64,000 nt of DNA from Thermoplasmata archaeon (GCA_021819135.1 JAKASE010000003.1:62001-126000); one strand, 5' to 3'. Counted from the first letter of the stretch, positions 8,411-17,742 are shown. A program made the numbers and translations. The notes: generated by a model not told the origin, from the letters alone.

Positions 8411-8420
8411 TATCTATATC
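8411..8420 (-). promoter_or_regulatory. TATA box of the small membrane protein gene at 8389
   Basis: GATATAGATA on the minus strand, centred 26 bp from ATG 8389. Confidence 0.7.
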
Positions 8421-8571
8421 CGGGGTTGTCGGAGCGTTCCGCCCCCGGGCGAACCTTCCATCCCCGTCAGGAGCGCGCTCCGCATCGCTCCGGAGACCGG
8501 CCGCGCCGGACGCGCGCGCGGACCGGGCATACGTCCGACCGCGAGCCCTCTCATCCGGGCGCCGGGGGCGA

Positions 8572-8585
8572 GGGCATTAATGCCC
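8572..8585 (+). promoter_or_regulatory. Palindromic promoter element of moxR
   Basis: GGGCATTAATGCCC is a perfect 14-bp palindrome centred 36 bp before ATG 8615. It probably contains the TATA box; the symmetry may also serve a regulator. Confidence 0.45.
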
Positions 8586-8614
8586 GGTCCGTTCCCCGCG
8601 GAGGAGCACCCTCC

Positions 8615-9565
8615 ATGAACGGAAAGGAGGCGCAGGCACTCGCCCAGAAGATCCGGGCGGCGGTGGGGACCGCGGTGGTCGGCCGGAACGAGGCCGTCGA
8701 CCTCGTCCTGTACGGTCTCATCGCGGACGGTCATCTCCTGATCGAGGACCTGCCCGGGCTCGGAAAGACGCTGATGGCGAAGTCGTTCGCCAGCGCCCTC
8801 GGGCTCGGATTCCAGCGGATCCAGTTCACGGCGGACCTGCTCCCCCACGACATCACGGGGGCCGAGTTCCTGGACCCGACGAGCTCCTCGTTCGTCTTCC
8901 GTCCCGGGCCGCTCTTCACCAACCTCCTCCTCGCCGACGAGATCAACCGCGCCCCCCCGAAGGTCCAGTCGGCCCTGCTCGAGGCGATGCAGGAGTACCA
9001 GGTGACGAGCGAGCGGTCGACCTACCCGCTCCCGCGTCCGTTCCTCGTCCTCGCGACCGAGAACCCCCTCGAGCTCGAGGGGACCTATCCGCTCCCCGAG
9101 GCCCAGGTCGACCGGTTCCTCGCCCGCCTCCAGGTCGGCTATCCGACGCCGGAGGAAGAGCGGACGATCCTCGAGCGGCGCCGGGCCCGCAAGACCGAGG
9201 CCATCGCGGTCTCGCCGGTCACCGACGCGACGACGTTCGCCGCGCTCCAGCGGGCGGTCGAGGAGGTCGAGCTCGACCCGTCGCTCGCCGGCTACATCGT
9301 CGACCTCGTGCGCGCCACCCGGGAGGACTCCCGGTGCGAGGTCGGATCGTCCCCCCGAGGCTCTCTCGCCCTCCAGAAGATCGCCCGGGCCCGAGCCCTC
9401 GTCGAGGGACGGGACTTCGTCCTGCCGGACGATGTGAAGCTGCTCGCCGTCCCGGCCCTCGCCCACCGGGTGATCGTGAAGCCGGAACCGTGGATCCGGG
9501 GCGTCCGGGGGGACGCGGTCGTCCGGTCGGCGCTCGAGCGGACCCCGGTACCGAAGCTCCGCTAG
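8615..9565 (+). CDS. moxR: MoxR-family AAA+ ATPase
   Basis: 316 residues. Walker A is DLPGLGKTLMAKS (residues 45-57), Walker B is LLLADEINRAPPK (about 107-119), and sensor 1 is FLVLATENPLELEGTYPLPEAQ (about 143-164) with the Arg finger RFLARL just after. This is the standard MoxR layout and length. These ATPases act with DUF58 and vWA partners as chaperones for protein or cofactor assembly. ATG 8615 is preceded by GAGGAG (8601-8606), an apparent ribosome-binding site. The DUF58 gene cluster ends 0.8 kb upstream on the same strand, separated by the small membrane protein gene on the other strand. Confidence 0.95.
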   Translation: MNGKEAQALAQKIRAAVGTAVVGRNEAVDLVLYGLIADGHLLIEDLPGLGKTLMAKSFASALGLGFQRIQFTADLLPHDITGAEFLDPTSSSFVFRPGPLFTNLLLADEINRAPPKVQSALLEAMQEYQVTSERSTYPLPRPFLVLATENPLELEGTYPLPEAQVDRFLARLQVGYPTPEEERTILERRRARKTEAIAVSPVTDATTFAALQRAVEEVELDPSLAGYIVDLVRATREDSRCEVGSSPRGSLALQKIARARALVEGRDFVLPDDVKLLAVPALAHRVIVKPEPWIRGVRGDAVVRSALERTPVPKLR

Positions 9566-9616
9566 TCCGCCTCCCGGCGGCAAAGGGTTTTCCGCGCGCC
9601 GCGGGTCCGCGCGGCC

Positions 9617-10567
9617 ATGCCCGATCCTCCCCTCGTCGTCGTCGCCGACCCGATCGATGCCTCCGCGGTCGCGCGGCTCAGGGCCGGACCGTGCCGGGTC
9701 GTCGACGCGAGCGGCGATCCCGCGATGCTCGCCGAGCCGCTCGCCTCCGCCTGGGGGCTCATCGTCCGGAGCCGCACGAAGGTCAACGCCGCCCTGCTCG
9801 CGAAGGCGCCGAAGCTCGCGCTGATCGCACGGGCCGGGGTCGGCGTCGACAACATCGACATGGCCGCTGCGTCGGCCCGGGGGATCCGGGTCGTCAACGC
9901 GCCGGCGGCGGCCACCCAGAGCGTGGCGGAGCTCGCGGTCCTCTTCAGCCTCCTCCTCGTCCGGGGGGCCTATCCGCGGATGGTCTCCACGAAGGCCGGG
10001 CACTGGGAACGGGGGACGCACGGAGGCGAGCTCGCGGGCCGGACGGTCGGCTTCGTCGGCTACGGTCGCACCGCACGCGGGACGGCGCGTCGATTCGAGC
10101 CGTTCGGCGTGACGCTCCTCGCCTACGACCCGTTCGTCCCTCGCGCGGTCGACCGGACCGAGATCGTGCCCCTCGAGGCGCTCCTGGCCCGCTCCGACAT
10201 CGTCAGCCTCCACGCGGCGCTGACGGACGGGAACCGTCACCTCATGGATGCGGCGGCGTTCGGCCGGATGAAGGCCGGATCGTTCCTGATCAATGTCGCG
10301 CGCGGCGCCCTCGTCGACGAGGTGGCGCTGCTCTCCGCCCTGAACTCCGGTCACCTCGCCGGGGCCGCGCTCGACGTCTTCGAGGAGGAACCACCCATGC
10401 ACCGTGAACTGGTCGAGCACCCGCACGTGATCGCGACCCCCCACATCGGCGCGTCGACCCCCGAGGCCCAGCGTCGGGCCGGCGACCAGACGGTCGACGA
10501 GGTCCTGCGGGCGCTGCGCGGCGAGACGCTCACCGCCCTTGTCCCCTCCCCGGGAGGTGCGCGATGA
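9617..10567 (+). CDS. serA: D-3-phosphoglycerate dehydrogenase-like 2-hydroxyacid dehydrogenase
   Basis: 316 residues, the short SerA form without a C-terminal ACT domain. The NAD-binding motif GFVGYGRTARGTARR lies at residues 145-159, where the third position of GxGxxG is Ala. Catalytic residues follow the family order: Arg229 in INVARGALVDE, the acidic FEEEP near 256, and His276 in TPHIGAST. Together with the next gene (overlap ATGA) it probably forms the first two steps of phosphorylated serine synthesis: 3-phosphoglycerate oxidation, then transamination. A general 2-hydroxyacid dehydrogenase role cannot be ruled out. Confidence 0.85.
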   Translation: MPDPPLVVVADPIDASAVARLRAGPCRVVDASGDPAMLAEPLASAWGLIVRSRTKVNAALLAKAPKLALIARAGVGVDNIDMAAASARGIRVVNAPAAATQSVAELAVLFSLLLVRGAYPRMVSTKAGHWERGTHGGELAGRTVGFVGYGRTARGTARRFEPFGVTLLAYDPFVPRAVDRTEIVPLEALLARSDIVSLHAALTDGNRHLMDAAAFGRMKAGSFLINVARGALVDEVALLSALNSGHLAGAALDVFEEEPPMHRELVEHPHVIATPHIGASTPEAQRRAGDQTVDEVLRALRGETLTALVPSPGGAR

Positions 10568-11700
10568 CGTTCGACCCCGAGACGACGACGCTGCTCATCG
10601 CCGGACCGGTGCGGATCCATCCGCGCGTGCTGCGCGCGATGTCGATGTCGTCCCTCAACCACCGGGGCGACTACTTCCACGGGGTCGTGCAGGAGATTCG
10701 CGAGCTCCTCCCCGTCCTGTTCGGCGCCAAGGGCCACCAGGTCATCCTGACGGGAAGCGGCACCTCCGGCCTCGAGGCGATGTACTCCGCGCTCGTGCCG
10801 ACGAGCGGCCGGACCCTCGTCATCGCGAACGGCAACTTCGGCGACCGGACGAACGAGATCGTCCGCCGATGCTCCACCCAGGTGACGACGGTCTCGGCGC
10901 CGTGGGGCCAGCCCCTGCCGCTCGACGCGGCGAAGGCCGAGCTCGCGAAAGGCGACGTGAAGGCCGTCTGTGTCGTCCACAACGAGACGAGCGTGGGACT
11001 CGCGAACGACCTCGCCGCGCTCGCCCCGGCGATCCGGGACTCGGGCGCCCTCTTCCTTGTCGACGGCATCAGCGCCGTCGCCGGCATCCCGGTCCCGATC
11101 GAGGCCTGGGGGATCGATGCGGTCGTGGCCGGCAGCCAGAAGGGCCTTGCGGCGCCCGCCGGGCTCGCGCTCGTCCACCTGTCGGACCGCGCCCGGGCCG
11201 CCCTCCACGGGGGGACCTACTATCTCGATCTGGCGAAGCATCTGAAGTCGCTCGAGAAGAACGACACGCCGTGGACCCCCGCGGTCCCGCTCTTCCTCGC
11301 CCTGCGCGAGGCGCTGCTCCTCCTGAAGGAGGAAGGGCTCGCGCACCGGCTCGACCGGACCCACCGTCTCGCCGAGGCGACCCGTCATGCGGTCGACGCG
11401 CTCGGTCTCGAGCTCTACCCGGACCGGCGGTACGCCTCCGACACCGTGACGGCGGTGAAGAACCCGGCCGGCATGGGGGACCCCGAGCTCCGAAAGGTCC
11501 TCGAGCGGGAGTACAACGTCCTCGTCCAGGGCGGCCAGGGGTCGCTTACCGGGAAGATCTTCCGCATCGGGCACATGGGGATCGCCGACTGGCCGGACCT
11601 CCTCGTCACGTTCGCTGCCCTCGAGCGGACCCTCGCCCGGGCCGGTCGCGCACCCCCCGCCGGCGCGGCGGTGAAGGCGATCGTCGAGCGGATGCCGTAG
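10564..11700 (+). CDS. Class V aminotransferase, serine-pyruvate/alanine-glyoxylate (COG0075) type
   Basis: 378 residues. LLIAGPVRIHPRVLRAM at the N-terminus, a GSGTSGLEAMYSALV pocket (about 63-77), NGNFGDR, and the PLP lysine in VVAGSQKGLAAPAG (Lys about 192) are classical for the alanine-glyoxylate/serine-pyruvate aminotransferase group. Starts inside the stop of serA (ATGA). In archaea, paralogs next to serA are assumed to supply phosphoserine aminotransferase activity, so it may replace SerC; this is inference from context. Confidence 0.88.
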   Translation: MTFDPETTTLLIAGPVRIHPRVLRAMSMSSLNHRGDYFHGVVQEIRELLPVLFGAKGHQVILTGSGTSGLEAMYSALVPTSGRTLVIANGNFGDRTNEIVRRCSTQVTTVSAPWGQPLPLDAAKAELAKGDVKAVCVVHNETSVGLANDLAALAPAIRDSGALFLVDGISAVAGIPVPIEAWGIDAVVAGSQKGLAAPAGLALVHLSDRARAALHGGTYYLDLAKHLKSLEKNDTPWTPAVPLFLALREALLLLKEEGLAHRLDRTHRLAEATRHAVDALGLELYPDRRYASDTVTAVKNPAGMGDPELRKVLEREYNVLVQGGQGSLTGKIFRIGHMGIADWPDLLVTFAALERTLARAGRAPPAGAAVKAIVERMP

Positions 11701-11754
11701 GCGAATCCTCCACCGGGGCTCGGGACGGCGTCCCGGGGGGTCGCCTCCCGGCCC

Positions 11755-12234
11755 CTAGATATCGACGATGACCCGGGCCCGGTGACGCGTCGGGTCGAAG
11801 ACGAGCTCGTGGAGGGTGATCGCCTTCACGTCGGCCCGGGCGGCATGCCGGGCCGGGTCGAACGGCTCGCCGGCCACGCTCGCGACGAGCGCGGTCGGCG
11901 GGTCCCCGATCGGCCGCACGCGGATCTCCCGACCGATGAACCCGTCGGTCTCCTTGAGCAGCAGGAGCTCGGTGAGATAGGCGACGACGAGCGACACCGC
12001 GTCCTCCCCCGAGGCGCTCACCGCCCGCTCCTCCCGGGGGCGGACCGACCGCAGGTCGGTCATCAGGGCGTAGAGCCCCAGGCCGAGCGCCTCGAGGAGC
12101 TCCGCCGCGGTCTCCCCCCGGGCCCAGATCCCGACGTCCGCGGTGGTGGGGAAGCTGCCCCAGCGCCGGGACGGGCGATGGGCGGCCGGGGGGGCGTTCG
12201 GTGCGGCGGGCGTGGTGCGGAGCAGGTCAGCCAT
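11755..12234 (-). CDS. Archease
   Basis: 159 residues. The family pattern is clear: TTADVGIWARGETAAELLEAL (residues 30-50), LLLLKETDGFIG in the middle, and VKAITLHELVF then RARVIVDI at the end, with the terminal Asp that helps bind the metal. Archease activates the RNA ligase RtcB in tRNA splicing and repair. The first 25 residues are a low-complexity extension. Divergent from the glycosyltransferase gene with only 36 bp between them. Confidence 0.92.
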   Translation of the reverse strand: MADLLRTTPAAPNAPPAAHRPSRRWGSFPTTADVGIWARGETAAELLEALGLGLYALMTDLRSVRPREERAVSASGEDAVSLVVAYLTELLLLKETDGFIGREIRVRPIGDPPTALVASVAGEPFDPARHAARADVKAITLHELVFDPTRHRARVIVDI

Positions 12235-12270
12235 CGTTTAAGTCCGCGGGGCATCCTTGACGCTACCGCG

Positions 12271-13062
12271 ATGCGCGCCACGCTCGTCATTCCCACCCTG
12301 AACGAAGCGGCGTCGATCGGCCACGTGCTTCGGCTCTTCCGCACCGCCGCCACCGAGGCGAACGCCTCGATCTTCCGCGACGCCCCGGTCGACTGGGAGG
12401 TCCTCGTGGTCGACGGGGCCTCCGAGGACGGCACGGCGGCGATCGCGGAGCGGGAGGGGGCCCGCGTGATCATCGAGCGCCGGCCGGGGTACGGCCGGGC
12501 CTACAAGACCGGGTTCGCCGCCGCGCGCGGGGACGTGGTCGCGACGGCGGATGGGGACGCGACGTACCCGGTCGAGACGATCCCCGGGCTCGTCAAGAAG
12601 CTCCTCGACGAGGGGATCGATTTCCTCACCGGCAACCGGATGGCGTACCTCGACCGCCGCGCGATGACGACCGAGCACCGGATCGGGAACCGTCTCCTGA
12701 ACTCGTTCGTCGCGGTCGCCTACCACCGGTACCTCCGCGAGATCCCCCGGCGCACGTTCGAGGACAGCCAGAGCGGGTTCTGGGTCTTCCGGCGGGAGGT
12801 CCTGAGCCGTGTCCATCTGACGCAGGACGGGATGGCGTTCAGCGAGGAGCTGAAGATCGAGGCGCTCCTGCGGAACCTCAAGTTCGTCGAGGTCCCGATC
12901 CGCTACGGGGAACGCTGGGGCCCCCCGAAGCTCTCGAGCTGGCGCGACGGGATCGGCAACCTGGTCTTCCTCGCCCGCAAGCGGCTCGATGTCGCGCGCG
13001 AGGCCCGCGTCGGTGTGCCGGTCGCCTTTGCGAAGCAGACCGACGCCGGCCTGTCCCGGTGA
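12271..13062 (+). CDS. Family 2 glycosyltransferase, dolichol-phosphate mannosyltransferase-like
   Basis: 263 residues. GT-A fold start RATLVIPTLNEAASIG, then VLVVDGASEDGT (residues 49-60) and the nucleotide-metal motif TADGDATYP (about 90-98). The acceptor-site region FEDSQSGFWVFRREVL and EVPIRYGERWGPPKLSSWRDG are typical of DPM1-like enzymes that load sugars onto lipid carriers. No C-terminal transmembrane domain, so it is the soluble form. A TATA-like GTTTAAGT at 12236-12243 gives a nearly leaderless mRNA. Confidence 0.88.
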   Translation: MRATLVIPTLNEAASIGHVLRLFRTAATEANASIFRDAPVDWEVLVVDGASEDGTAAIAEREGARVIIERRPGYGRAYKTGFAAARGDVVATADGDATYPVETIPGLVKKLLDEGIDFLTGNRMAYLDRRAMTTEHRIGNRLLNSFVAVAYHRYLREIPRRTFEDSQSGFWVFRREVLSRVHLTQDGMAFSEELKIEALLRNLKFVEVPIRYGERWGPPKLSSWRDGIGNLVFLARKRLDVAREARVGVPVAFAKQTDAGLSR

Positions 13063-13073
13063 CGACCGGGCCC

Positions 13074-13226
13074 CTACTGGGTCTTCCCCGAGCGCTCGCG
13101 CGACTTCACGCGGAGGCCTTTGTAGCCGCAGCGGCGGCACTGGACCGCCTTGGGCGGGTTCCGGGCCGAGCAGTTCATGCAGACCTTCTTGTTGAGCAGA
13201 CGCTCGACCGCTTCCGGGAACGGCAT
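13074..13226 (-). CDS. rpl40e: Large-subunit ribosomal protein eL40 (L40e)
   Basis: 50 residues. It starts [19 protein letters not shown] and has two CX2C pairs (VCMNC and QCRRCG) for zinc, then a basic [14 protein letters not shown] end. This is the free archaeal L40e, which in eukaryotes is fused to ubiquitin. It lies between convergent glycosyltransferase and divergent AMMECR1 genes and has its own strong TATA box. Confidence 0.96.
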   Translation of the reverse strand: MPFPEAVERLLNKKVCMNCSARNPPKAVQCRRCGYKGLRVKSRERSGKTQ

Positions 13227-13249
13227 GGGGACGGCGGGACCCGTCCTGA

Positions 13250-13259
13250 CCTATAAAAG
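13250..13259 (-). promoter_or_regulatory. TATA box of rpl40e
   Basis: CCTTTTATAG on the minus strand, centred about 28 bp from ATG 13226; leaderless start. Confidence 0.75.
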
Positions 13260-13313
13260 GCCATCCGGCGCCCCCGGCGAAGGCGCTTTGCGCGACCGAC
13301 GCCCTGACGGACC

Positions 13314-13970
13314 GTGCTGACCGATTCGGAGCGCGCGCGTGCCCTCGCGATCCCGCGTCGTGCGATCGCGCAGGCGCTCGGCCCGTCGCCGCACGCGGAC
13401 CCGGCGGCGCCGTTCCGGGCCGAGGAGCTCCCGCCGGTGTTCGACGAGCGACGCGGGGTCTTCGTCACGTTGAAGCGCTATCCGTCGCGGTCGCTGCGGG
13501 GCTGCATCGGATACCCCCTCCCCGTGCTCCCGCTGCGGGCCGCCCTCCCCCGGGCCGGCGTCGCCGCGGCGGTCGAGGACCCCCGGTTCTCTCCCGTCCG
13601 CGCGGAGGAGCTCCCCCGGCTCGCGATCGAGGTCTCGGTCCTCACGGTGCCGGTGGCGATCCGGGCCGCGGACCCGACCGAGCTCGTGAACGCGGTCCGG
13701 GTCGGGCGGGACGGTCTGATCGTGGACGGGTTCGGCGCGACCGGGCTACTGCTCCCGCAGGTCGCGCCCGAGGCCGGATGGGACGCCGAGGAGTTCCTCG
13801 AGGGGACGTGCGAGAAGGCCGGGCTATCCTCCCGGGCGTGGCGGGACCCGCGCGTCACCGTCCGCCGGTTCGAGGCCGAGGTGTTCCACGAGGACCGCCC
13901 CGGGGGCGAGGTCGCGGACGATGCGCCCGCCGTCAGCGCGTCGGGCGGACGACCTTCGCGGAGAAGCTGA
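13314..13970 (+). CDS. AMMECR1 domain protein
   Basis: 218 residues from GTG 13314. The conserved core includes GVFVTLKRYPSRSLRGCIGYP (about 48-68, with the signature LRGCIG), FSPVRAEELPRLAIEVSVL, GRDGLIVDGFGATGLLLPQVA and the WDAEEFLEGTCEKAGL segment. AMMECR1 proteins are found in all archaea and eukaryotes; the enzymatic role is unproven, though RNA- or radical-related chemistry has been suggested from context. The 3' end overlaps the convergent ileS by 38 bp. Confidence 0.92.
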   Translation: MLTDSERARALAIPRRAIAQALGPSPHADPAAPFRAEELPPVFDERRGVFVTLKRYPSRSLRGCIGYPLPVLPLRAALPRAGVAAAVEDPRFSPVRAEELPRLAIEVSVLTVPVAIRAADPTELVNAVRVGRDGLIVDGFGATGLLLPQVAPEAGWDAEEFLEGTCEKAGLSSRAWRDPRVTVRRFEAEVFHEDRPGGEVADDAPAVSASGGRPSRRS

Positions 13971-16896
13971 CGCCGTCCAGGTCCCAGGTGCGGACGTCCG
14001 GACCTTCCGGTAGGGGGCCTTCGACGATCTCGAACGGGGCCGCGAGCAGGTCGTGCGCGAGCGCGTCGCGTCGGGCCTCGAGGCTCGCGCGGAGCGGGCC
14101 GGAGGCGGCGACCGTGATCGCCACCGTCTCGGTGTAGCGCAGGCCGAGCTCCTTGCGGGTCTGCTGGAGGCGCCGGGAGACCTCCCGGGCGAGACCCTCC
14201 GCGAGCAGTGCCTCCGTGGGCCGCCGGGAAAGGGCCGCCACCGGGACCCCGTCCTCCTCCCGGAGGACCCATTCCGACTCCGGATACCGTCCCCGGTCCG
14301 CAGGGTCCTCCCGCCGCACCTCCTTCACGTTGAGTTCATCGGCGAGGAGCGCGGTCCCTTCCGACCCGAGGGCCGACTCCGCCGTGGAGGGGGCCCGGAG
14401 GATCACGAACGTCGCGAGGGGGATGCGGGACTTCACCTCAGCGCGGTGGCGGAGCTCCCGCCCGACCTCCACCCAATGGCGGAGCCCTTCCATCCCCTGC
14501 TCCAGGGCCACGTCGCGCGCCGCGAGCACGGACGGCCAGGGCTCCTGGTGCACCGAGCCTGCCTCCTCCCGGAACCCGCGCTCTCCCACCTCCTGGTGGA
14601 CCCACTCGGCGGTGAAGGGAAGGATCGGCGCGATGGCCCGCGCGAGACCGAGGAGGCTGTAGGAGAGCGTCGCGTGCGCCGCGCGGCGGTCCGCGGAGCG
14701 GCCCTCCGACCAGAACCTCGGACGGGAGCGCCGGAGGTACCAGGTCGAGAGGTCGTCGACGAACGCGCCGATCGCGTCGGCCGCAGCGCGCATCTCGAGG
14801 CCGGAAAGCGCGGCATCGACGGCCCCGCGGGTCCCCTCGAGACGGGAGAGGAGCCAGCGGTCGAGGACCCCTTCGGGCGCGGGACGGTCCGTCACCGGGG
14901 CGAGTCCGTCGGCCCGGGCATTGTCGACGTGGAACGCCACGACGTTCGCGAGCGCCCCGAGGGTGCGGGCCGCGTTCTTCCGCACGGTCGTCTCCCCGAA
15001 GCGCATCGGCTCGGTGAAGTCGATCGAAAGGAACGCCCAGCGGACCGGGTCGGCCCCGAACTTCTCGAGGAGCGCGAGCGGGTCCAGCGCGTTCCCCTTC
15101 GACTTCGACATCTTGCGCGCCGACTCGTCGAGGACCATGCCGTTCACGGCGCAGGCCCGGTAGGCCGGCCGGTCGAAGAGGAGGGTCGCGATCACGAGCA
15201 GGGAGTAGAACCAACCCCGGGTCTGGTCTAGGCCCTCGGCGATGAAGTCGAGCGGCGCGGCCGGCTCGAACGGTCCCGGCTCGAACGGGTAGTGGAACTG
15301 CGCGAACGGGGCGGAGCCGCTGTCATACCATCCGTCGATCGTGTACGGCTCGCGTCGGGCGTCCTTCCCGCATGTCGCGCAGCGGAGGACGATCCGGTCG
15401 ACGGTGACCCGGTGCGGGTCGAACGGGGTGGGGAGCGGCGTGCCCTGGCGCTCGGCGAGCTCGGCGAAGCTCCCGACGCAGGTCGCGTGCCCGTCGGCGC
15501 AGAGCCAGACGGGGAGCGGGGTCCCCCAGTACCGGTTCCGCGAGAGCGCCCAGTCCTTCGCCTCGGTGAGGAAGTTGCCGAACCGCCCCTCGCGCAGGTG
15601 CTCCGGCACCCAGTGGACGGTCGCGTTGTGCCGGACGAGCCGGTCGGTCGCCCGCGAGGTCCGGACGAACCAGGAGTCGATCGCCCGGTAGATGAGCGGG
15701 GTGTCGCACCGCCAGCAGAACGGGTAGGTGTGGCGGACGGTCTCCCGACGGAAGAGCCGGCCGCGCTCGGCGAGGTCGACGAGGAGGATCGGATCGGCCG
15801 CCTTGAACGACCTTCCCCGCACGAGCGGGACCTGCTCGGTGAAGACGCCGCGGCTGTCGAGCGGGTCGAAGACCCCGACCTTCTCGCGCGTCCCGATCCT
15901 GAGGTCGTCCGGCCCGTAGCTCGGCGCGATGTGGACGAGGCCGGTCCCGTCGCCGGTCGTGACCGAATCGTCGAGGACGACGCGGTGGCGGCCCGCCCCG
16001 GGGCCGGGGGTGTCGAACGGAGGCACGTAGGACCGTCCGAGGAGCGCCCGTCCGGGGAACCGCTCGACGACCGGCGGCGCGCCCTGGGGGAAGTAGCGCG
16101 GCAGCGCGACCGTCGCGAGGACGAGCTCGCGTCCGTCCGGCTCGCGGACGACCGAGTACTCGACCTCCTCCCGCGCGGCGACCAGGAGGTTCGCGGGCAG
16201 CGTCCAGGGCGTGGTCGTCCAGACGAGAAGGTCGCGCGCGGGGCTCTCCGTGAGCGGGAACCGGAGGGTCACCGAAGGGTCGGTCGCCTCCCGGTACCCC
16301 TGGGCGACCTCGTGCGAGGAGAGCGGGGTCTCGCACCGGGGACAGTACGGCAGCGAGTAGTGGCCCTTCTCGAGGAGCCCGCGGTCGAACAGGGTCTTGA
16401 GCGACCACCAGACGCTCTCGATGAACGGGGCGTCCATCGTCTTGTACGGGTGGTCGTAGTCGAGCCAGTAGCCGAGGCGCCGGCTCATCTCCCGCCAGGC
16501 GGCGGCCACCTCCAGGACGGAGTCCCGGCACTCGTCGCAGAACCGCTCGACGCCGTACGCTTCGATCTCCTTCTTGGATCGGAAGCCGTGCCGCTTCTCG
16601 ATCTCGATCTCGACCGGAAGACCGTGGCAGTCCCATCCGGCCATCGAGCTCACGATCCGCTCGCCGCGCATCCGGTGGTAGCGGAGCTCGACGTCCTTCA
16701 GGATCCGCGCGATCAGGTGGCCGATATGGGGCGCCCCGTTCGCGGTCGGGGGGCCCTCGGTGAACCGGAACGTCGGCCCGCGCGCCGGCCGGGCGATGAC
16801 CGAGCCCGGCACCCCCGCGCGGTCCCAGAACTCGAGGACCCGCTGGTGGATCCGGTCGGAGGCCGGCGCCCCCGTCCCCTCCTCGCCGGCTGCCAT
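13933..16896 (-). CDS. ileS: Isoleucyl-tRNA synthetase
   Basis: 987 residues. The class I signature NGAPHIGHL is near residue 55 and KMSKSKGN near 595. The editing (CP1) domain is present with WTTTPWTLPANLLV. GWYDSGSAPFAQFHYP and NRYWGTPLPVW are specific to IleRS among the Ile/Val/Leu enzymes. Cys pairs YCPRC, CWRC and CATCG mark metal sites. It charges tRNA-Ile in the cytoplasm. The length is slightly short for archaeal IleRS, mainly at the C-terminus, but all catalytic parts are present. Convergent overlap with AMMECR1. Confidence 0.96.
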   Translation of the reverse strand: MAAGEEGTGAPASDRIHQRVLEFWDRAGVPGSVIARPARGPTFRFTEGPPTANGAPHIGHLIARILKDVELRYHRMRGERIVSSMAGWDCHGLPVEIEIEKRHGFRSKKEIEAYGVERFCDECRDSVLEVAAAWREMSRRLGYWLDYDHPYKTMDAPFIESVWWSLKTLFDRGLLEKGHYSLPYCPRCETPLSSHEVAQGYREATDPSVTLRFPLTESPARDLLVWTTTPWTLPANLLVAAREEVEYSVVREPDGRELVLATVALPRYFPQGAPPVVERFPGRALLGRSYVPPFDTPGPGAGRHRVVLDDSVTTGDGTGLVHIAPSYGPDDLRIGTREKVGVFDPLDSRGVFTEQVPLVRGRSFKAADPILLVDLAERGRLFRRETVRHTYPFCWRCDTPLIYRAIDSWFVRTSRATDRLVRHNATVHWVPEHLREGRFGNFLTEAKDWALSRNRYWGTPLPVWLCADGHATCVGSFAELAERQGTPLPTPFDPHRVTVDRIVLRCATCGKDARREPYTIDGWYDSGSAPFAQFHYPFEPGPFEPAAPLDFIAEGLDQTRGWFYSLLVIATLLFDRPAYRACAVNGMVLDESARKMSKSKGNALDPLALLEKFGADPVRWAFLSIDFTEPMRFGETTVRKNAARTLGALANVVAFHVDNARADGLAPVTDRPAPEGVLDRWLLSRLEGTRGAVDAALSGLEMRAAADAIGAFVDDLSTWYLRRSRPRFWSEGRSADRRAAHATLSYSLLGLARAIAPILPFTAEWVHQEVGERGFREEAGSVHQEPWPSVLAARDVALEQGMEGLRHWVEVGRELRHRAEVKSRIPLATFVILRAPSTAESALGSEGTALLADELNVKEVRREDPADRGRYPESEWVLREEDGVPVAALSRRPTEALLAEGLAREVSRRLQQTRKELGLRYTETVAITVAASGPLRASLEARRDALAHDLLAAPFEIVEGPLPEGPDVRTWDLDGVSFSAKVVRPTR

Positions 16897-16920
16897 CGGG
16901 GCGCGCGACGTGCGTCGGGC

Positions 16921-16930
16921 AGATAAAAGC
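16921..16930 (-). promoter_or_regulatory. TATA box of ileS
   Basis: GCTTTTATCT on the minus strand, centred 29 bp before ATG 16896. Confidence 0.65.
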
Positions 16931-16953
16931 GCCCCGACCGCCGGGCCCGCTGC

Positions 16954-17742
16954 CTACCGCCGGAGCCCGTACGGGAGATGGCTCTTCGACTCGGGGCCGA
17001 CGGAGCTCGAGGGGTGCCTCTCGACGATCGTACCCTCGACCTCGGTGACATGGCAGTCGCGGCCGAGACGGATCTCGGGGCCCCGGACGAACCGCACGTC
17101 GATCGCCTCGAGCTCGACCCGTTCCCCCTCGACACGGAGGACGGAGCTGCGCACCTCCCGGTAGAACGCCTTGTCGACCAGGTTCGGCACGCGCCCCTTC
17201 AGACGCACCTTGCGGGCGCGCACGGTCCCGAGCTTCGACGGCCGGGTGAGATCGGCGACGACCTCGAGCGCCTCGAGGTCTCCGGGGACCTCGGCCGAGC
17301 CGCTCAGATGGGCGACGCCGGCGCGGATCGAGGGAGCCTCGAGGGCCCCGCGCGCCGTCAGCGTCCGGTCCACCGTGAGGGGGGCGCGGAACCGACCGCT
17401 CCCCTCGAGCGAGAGGTCCCCCGCCCGGACCGCGTTCTCGAAGTGGCCGTTCCCCCGGAGGGTGAACGCCCCGCGGACCTCGACCGGCCCATCGATCTCG
17501 AGCAGCCCCCGGGCCTCCAGCACCCCGAAGGTCGCGTTCCCCCCGATCGATACCGCTCCCTGCGTGCGCGCCGTACCGGCATCGACCGCCCGCGTGACCT
17601 TGACCGTCCCGTCACACTCCCAGCGCTCCGCCCGCACGGCGTCGTGCCGGGCCGTTCCCCGGTCCTCGACGTGCGGGACCCGGGGGATCTCGGGGGCCGC
17701 GACGGAACCCGGCCCCTTTCCCGAGGATGGAGGGCTTGACAC
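16954..17742 (-). CDS. Bactofilin-like (polymer-forming, right-handed beta-helix) protein
   Basis: 262 residues. From about residue 45 to 230 the chain is built of short repeating strands with Gly turns, such as GAVSIGGNATFGVLEARG and GAFTLRGNGHFENAVRAGD, the pattern of COG1664 bactofilin-type beta-helices. Flanking segments are polar and there is no signal peptide or membrane span. Bactofilins form cytoplasmic or membrane-attached filaments in bacteria; the archaeal role is not known. Starts 15 bp after the CoA-binding gene's stop, so the two may be cotranscribed. Confidence 0.75.
   Translation of the reverse strand: MSSPPSSGKGPGSVAAPEIPRVPHVEDRGTARHDAVRAERWECDGTVKVTRAVDAGTARTQGAVSIGGNATFGVLEARGLLEIDGPVEVRGAFTLRGNGHFENAVRAGDLSLEGSGRFRAPLTVDRTLTARGALEAPSIRAGVAHLSGSAEVPGDLEALEVVADLTRPSKLGTVRARKVRLKGRVPNLVDKAFYREVRSSVLRVEGERVELEAIDVRFVRGPEIRLGRDCHVTEVEGTIVERHPSSSVGPESKSHLPYGLRR

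Noticed and set aside
13933-13970. Possible frameshift at the AMMECR1/ileS overlap
   Set aside because: Both reading frames are intact to plausible C-termini; a 38-bp convergent overlap is sufficient explanation.
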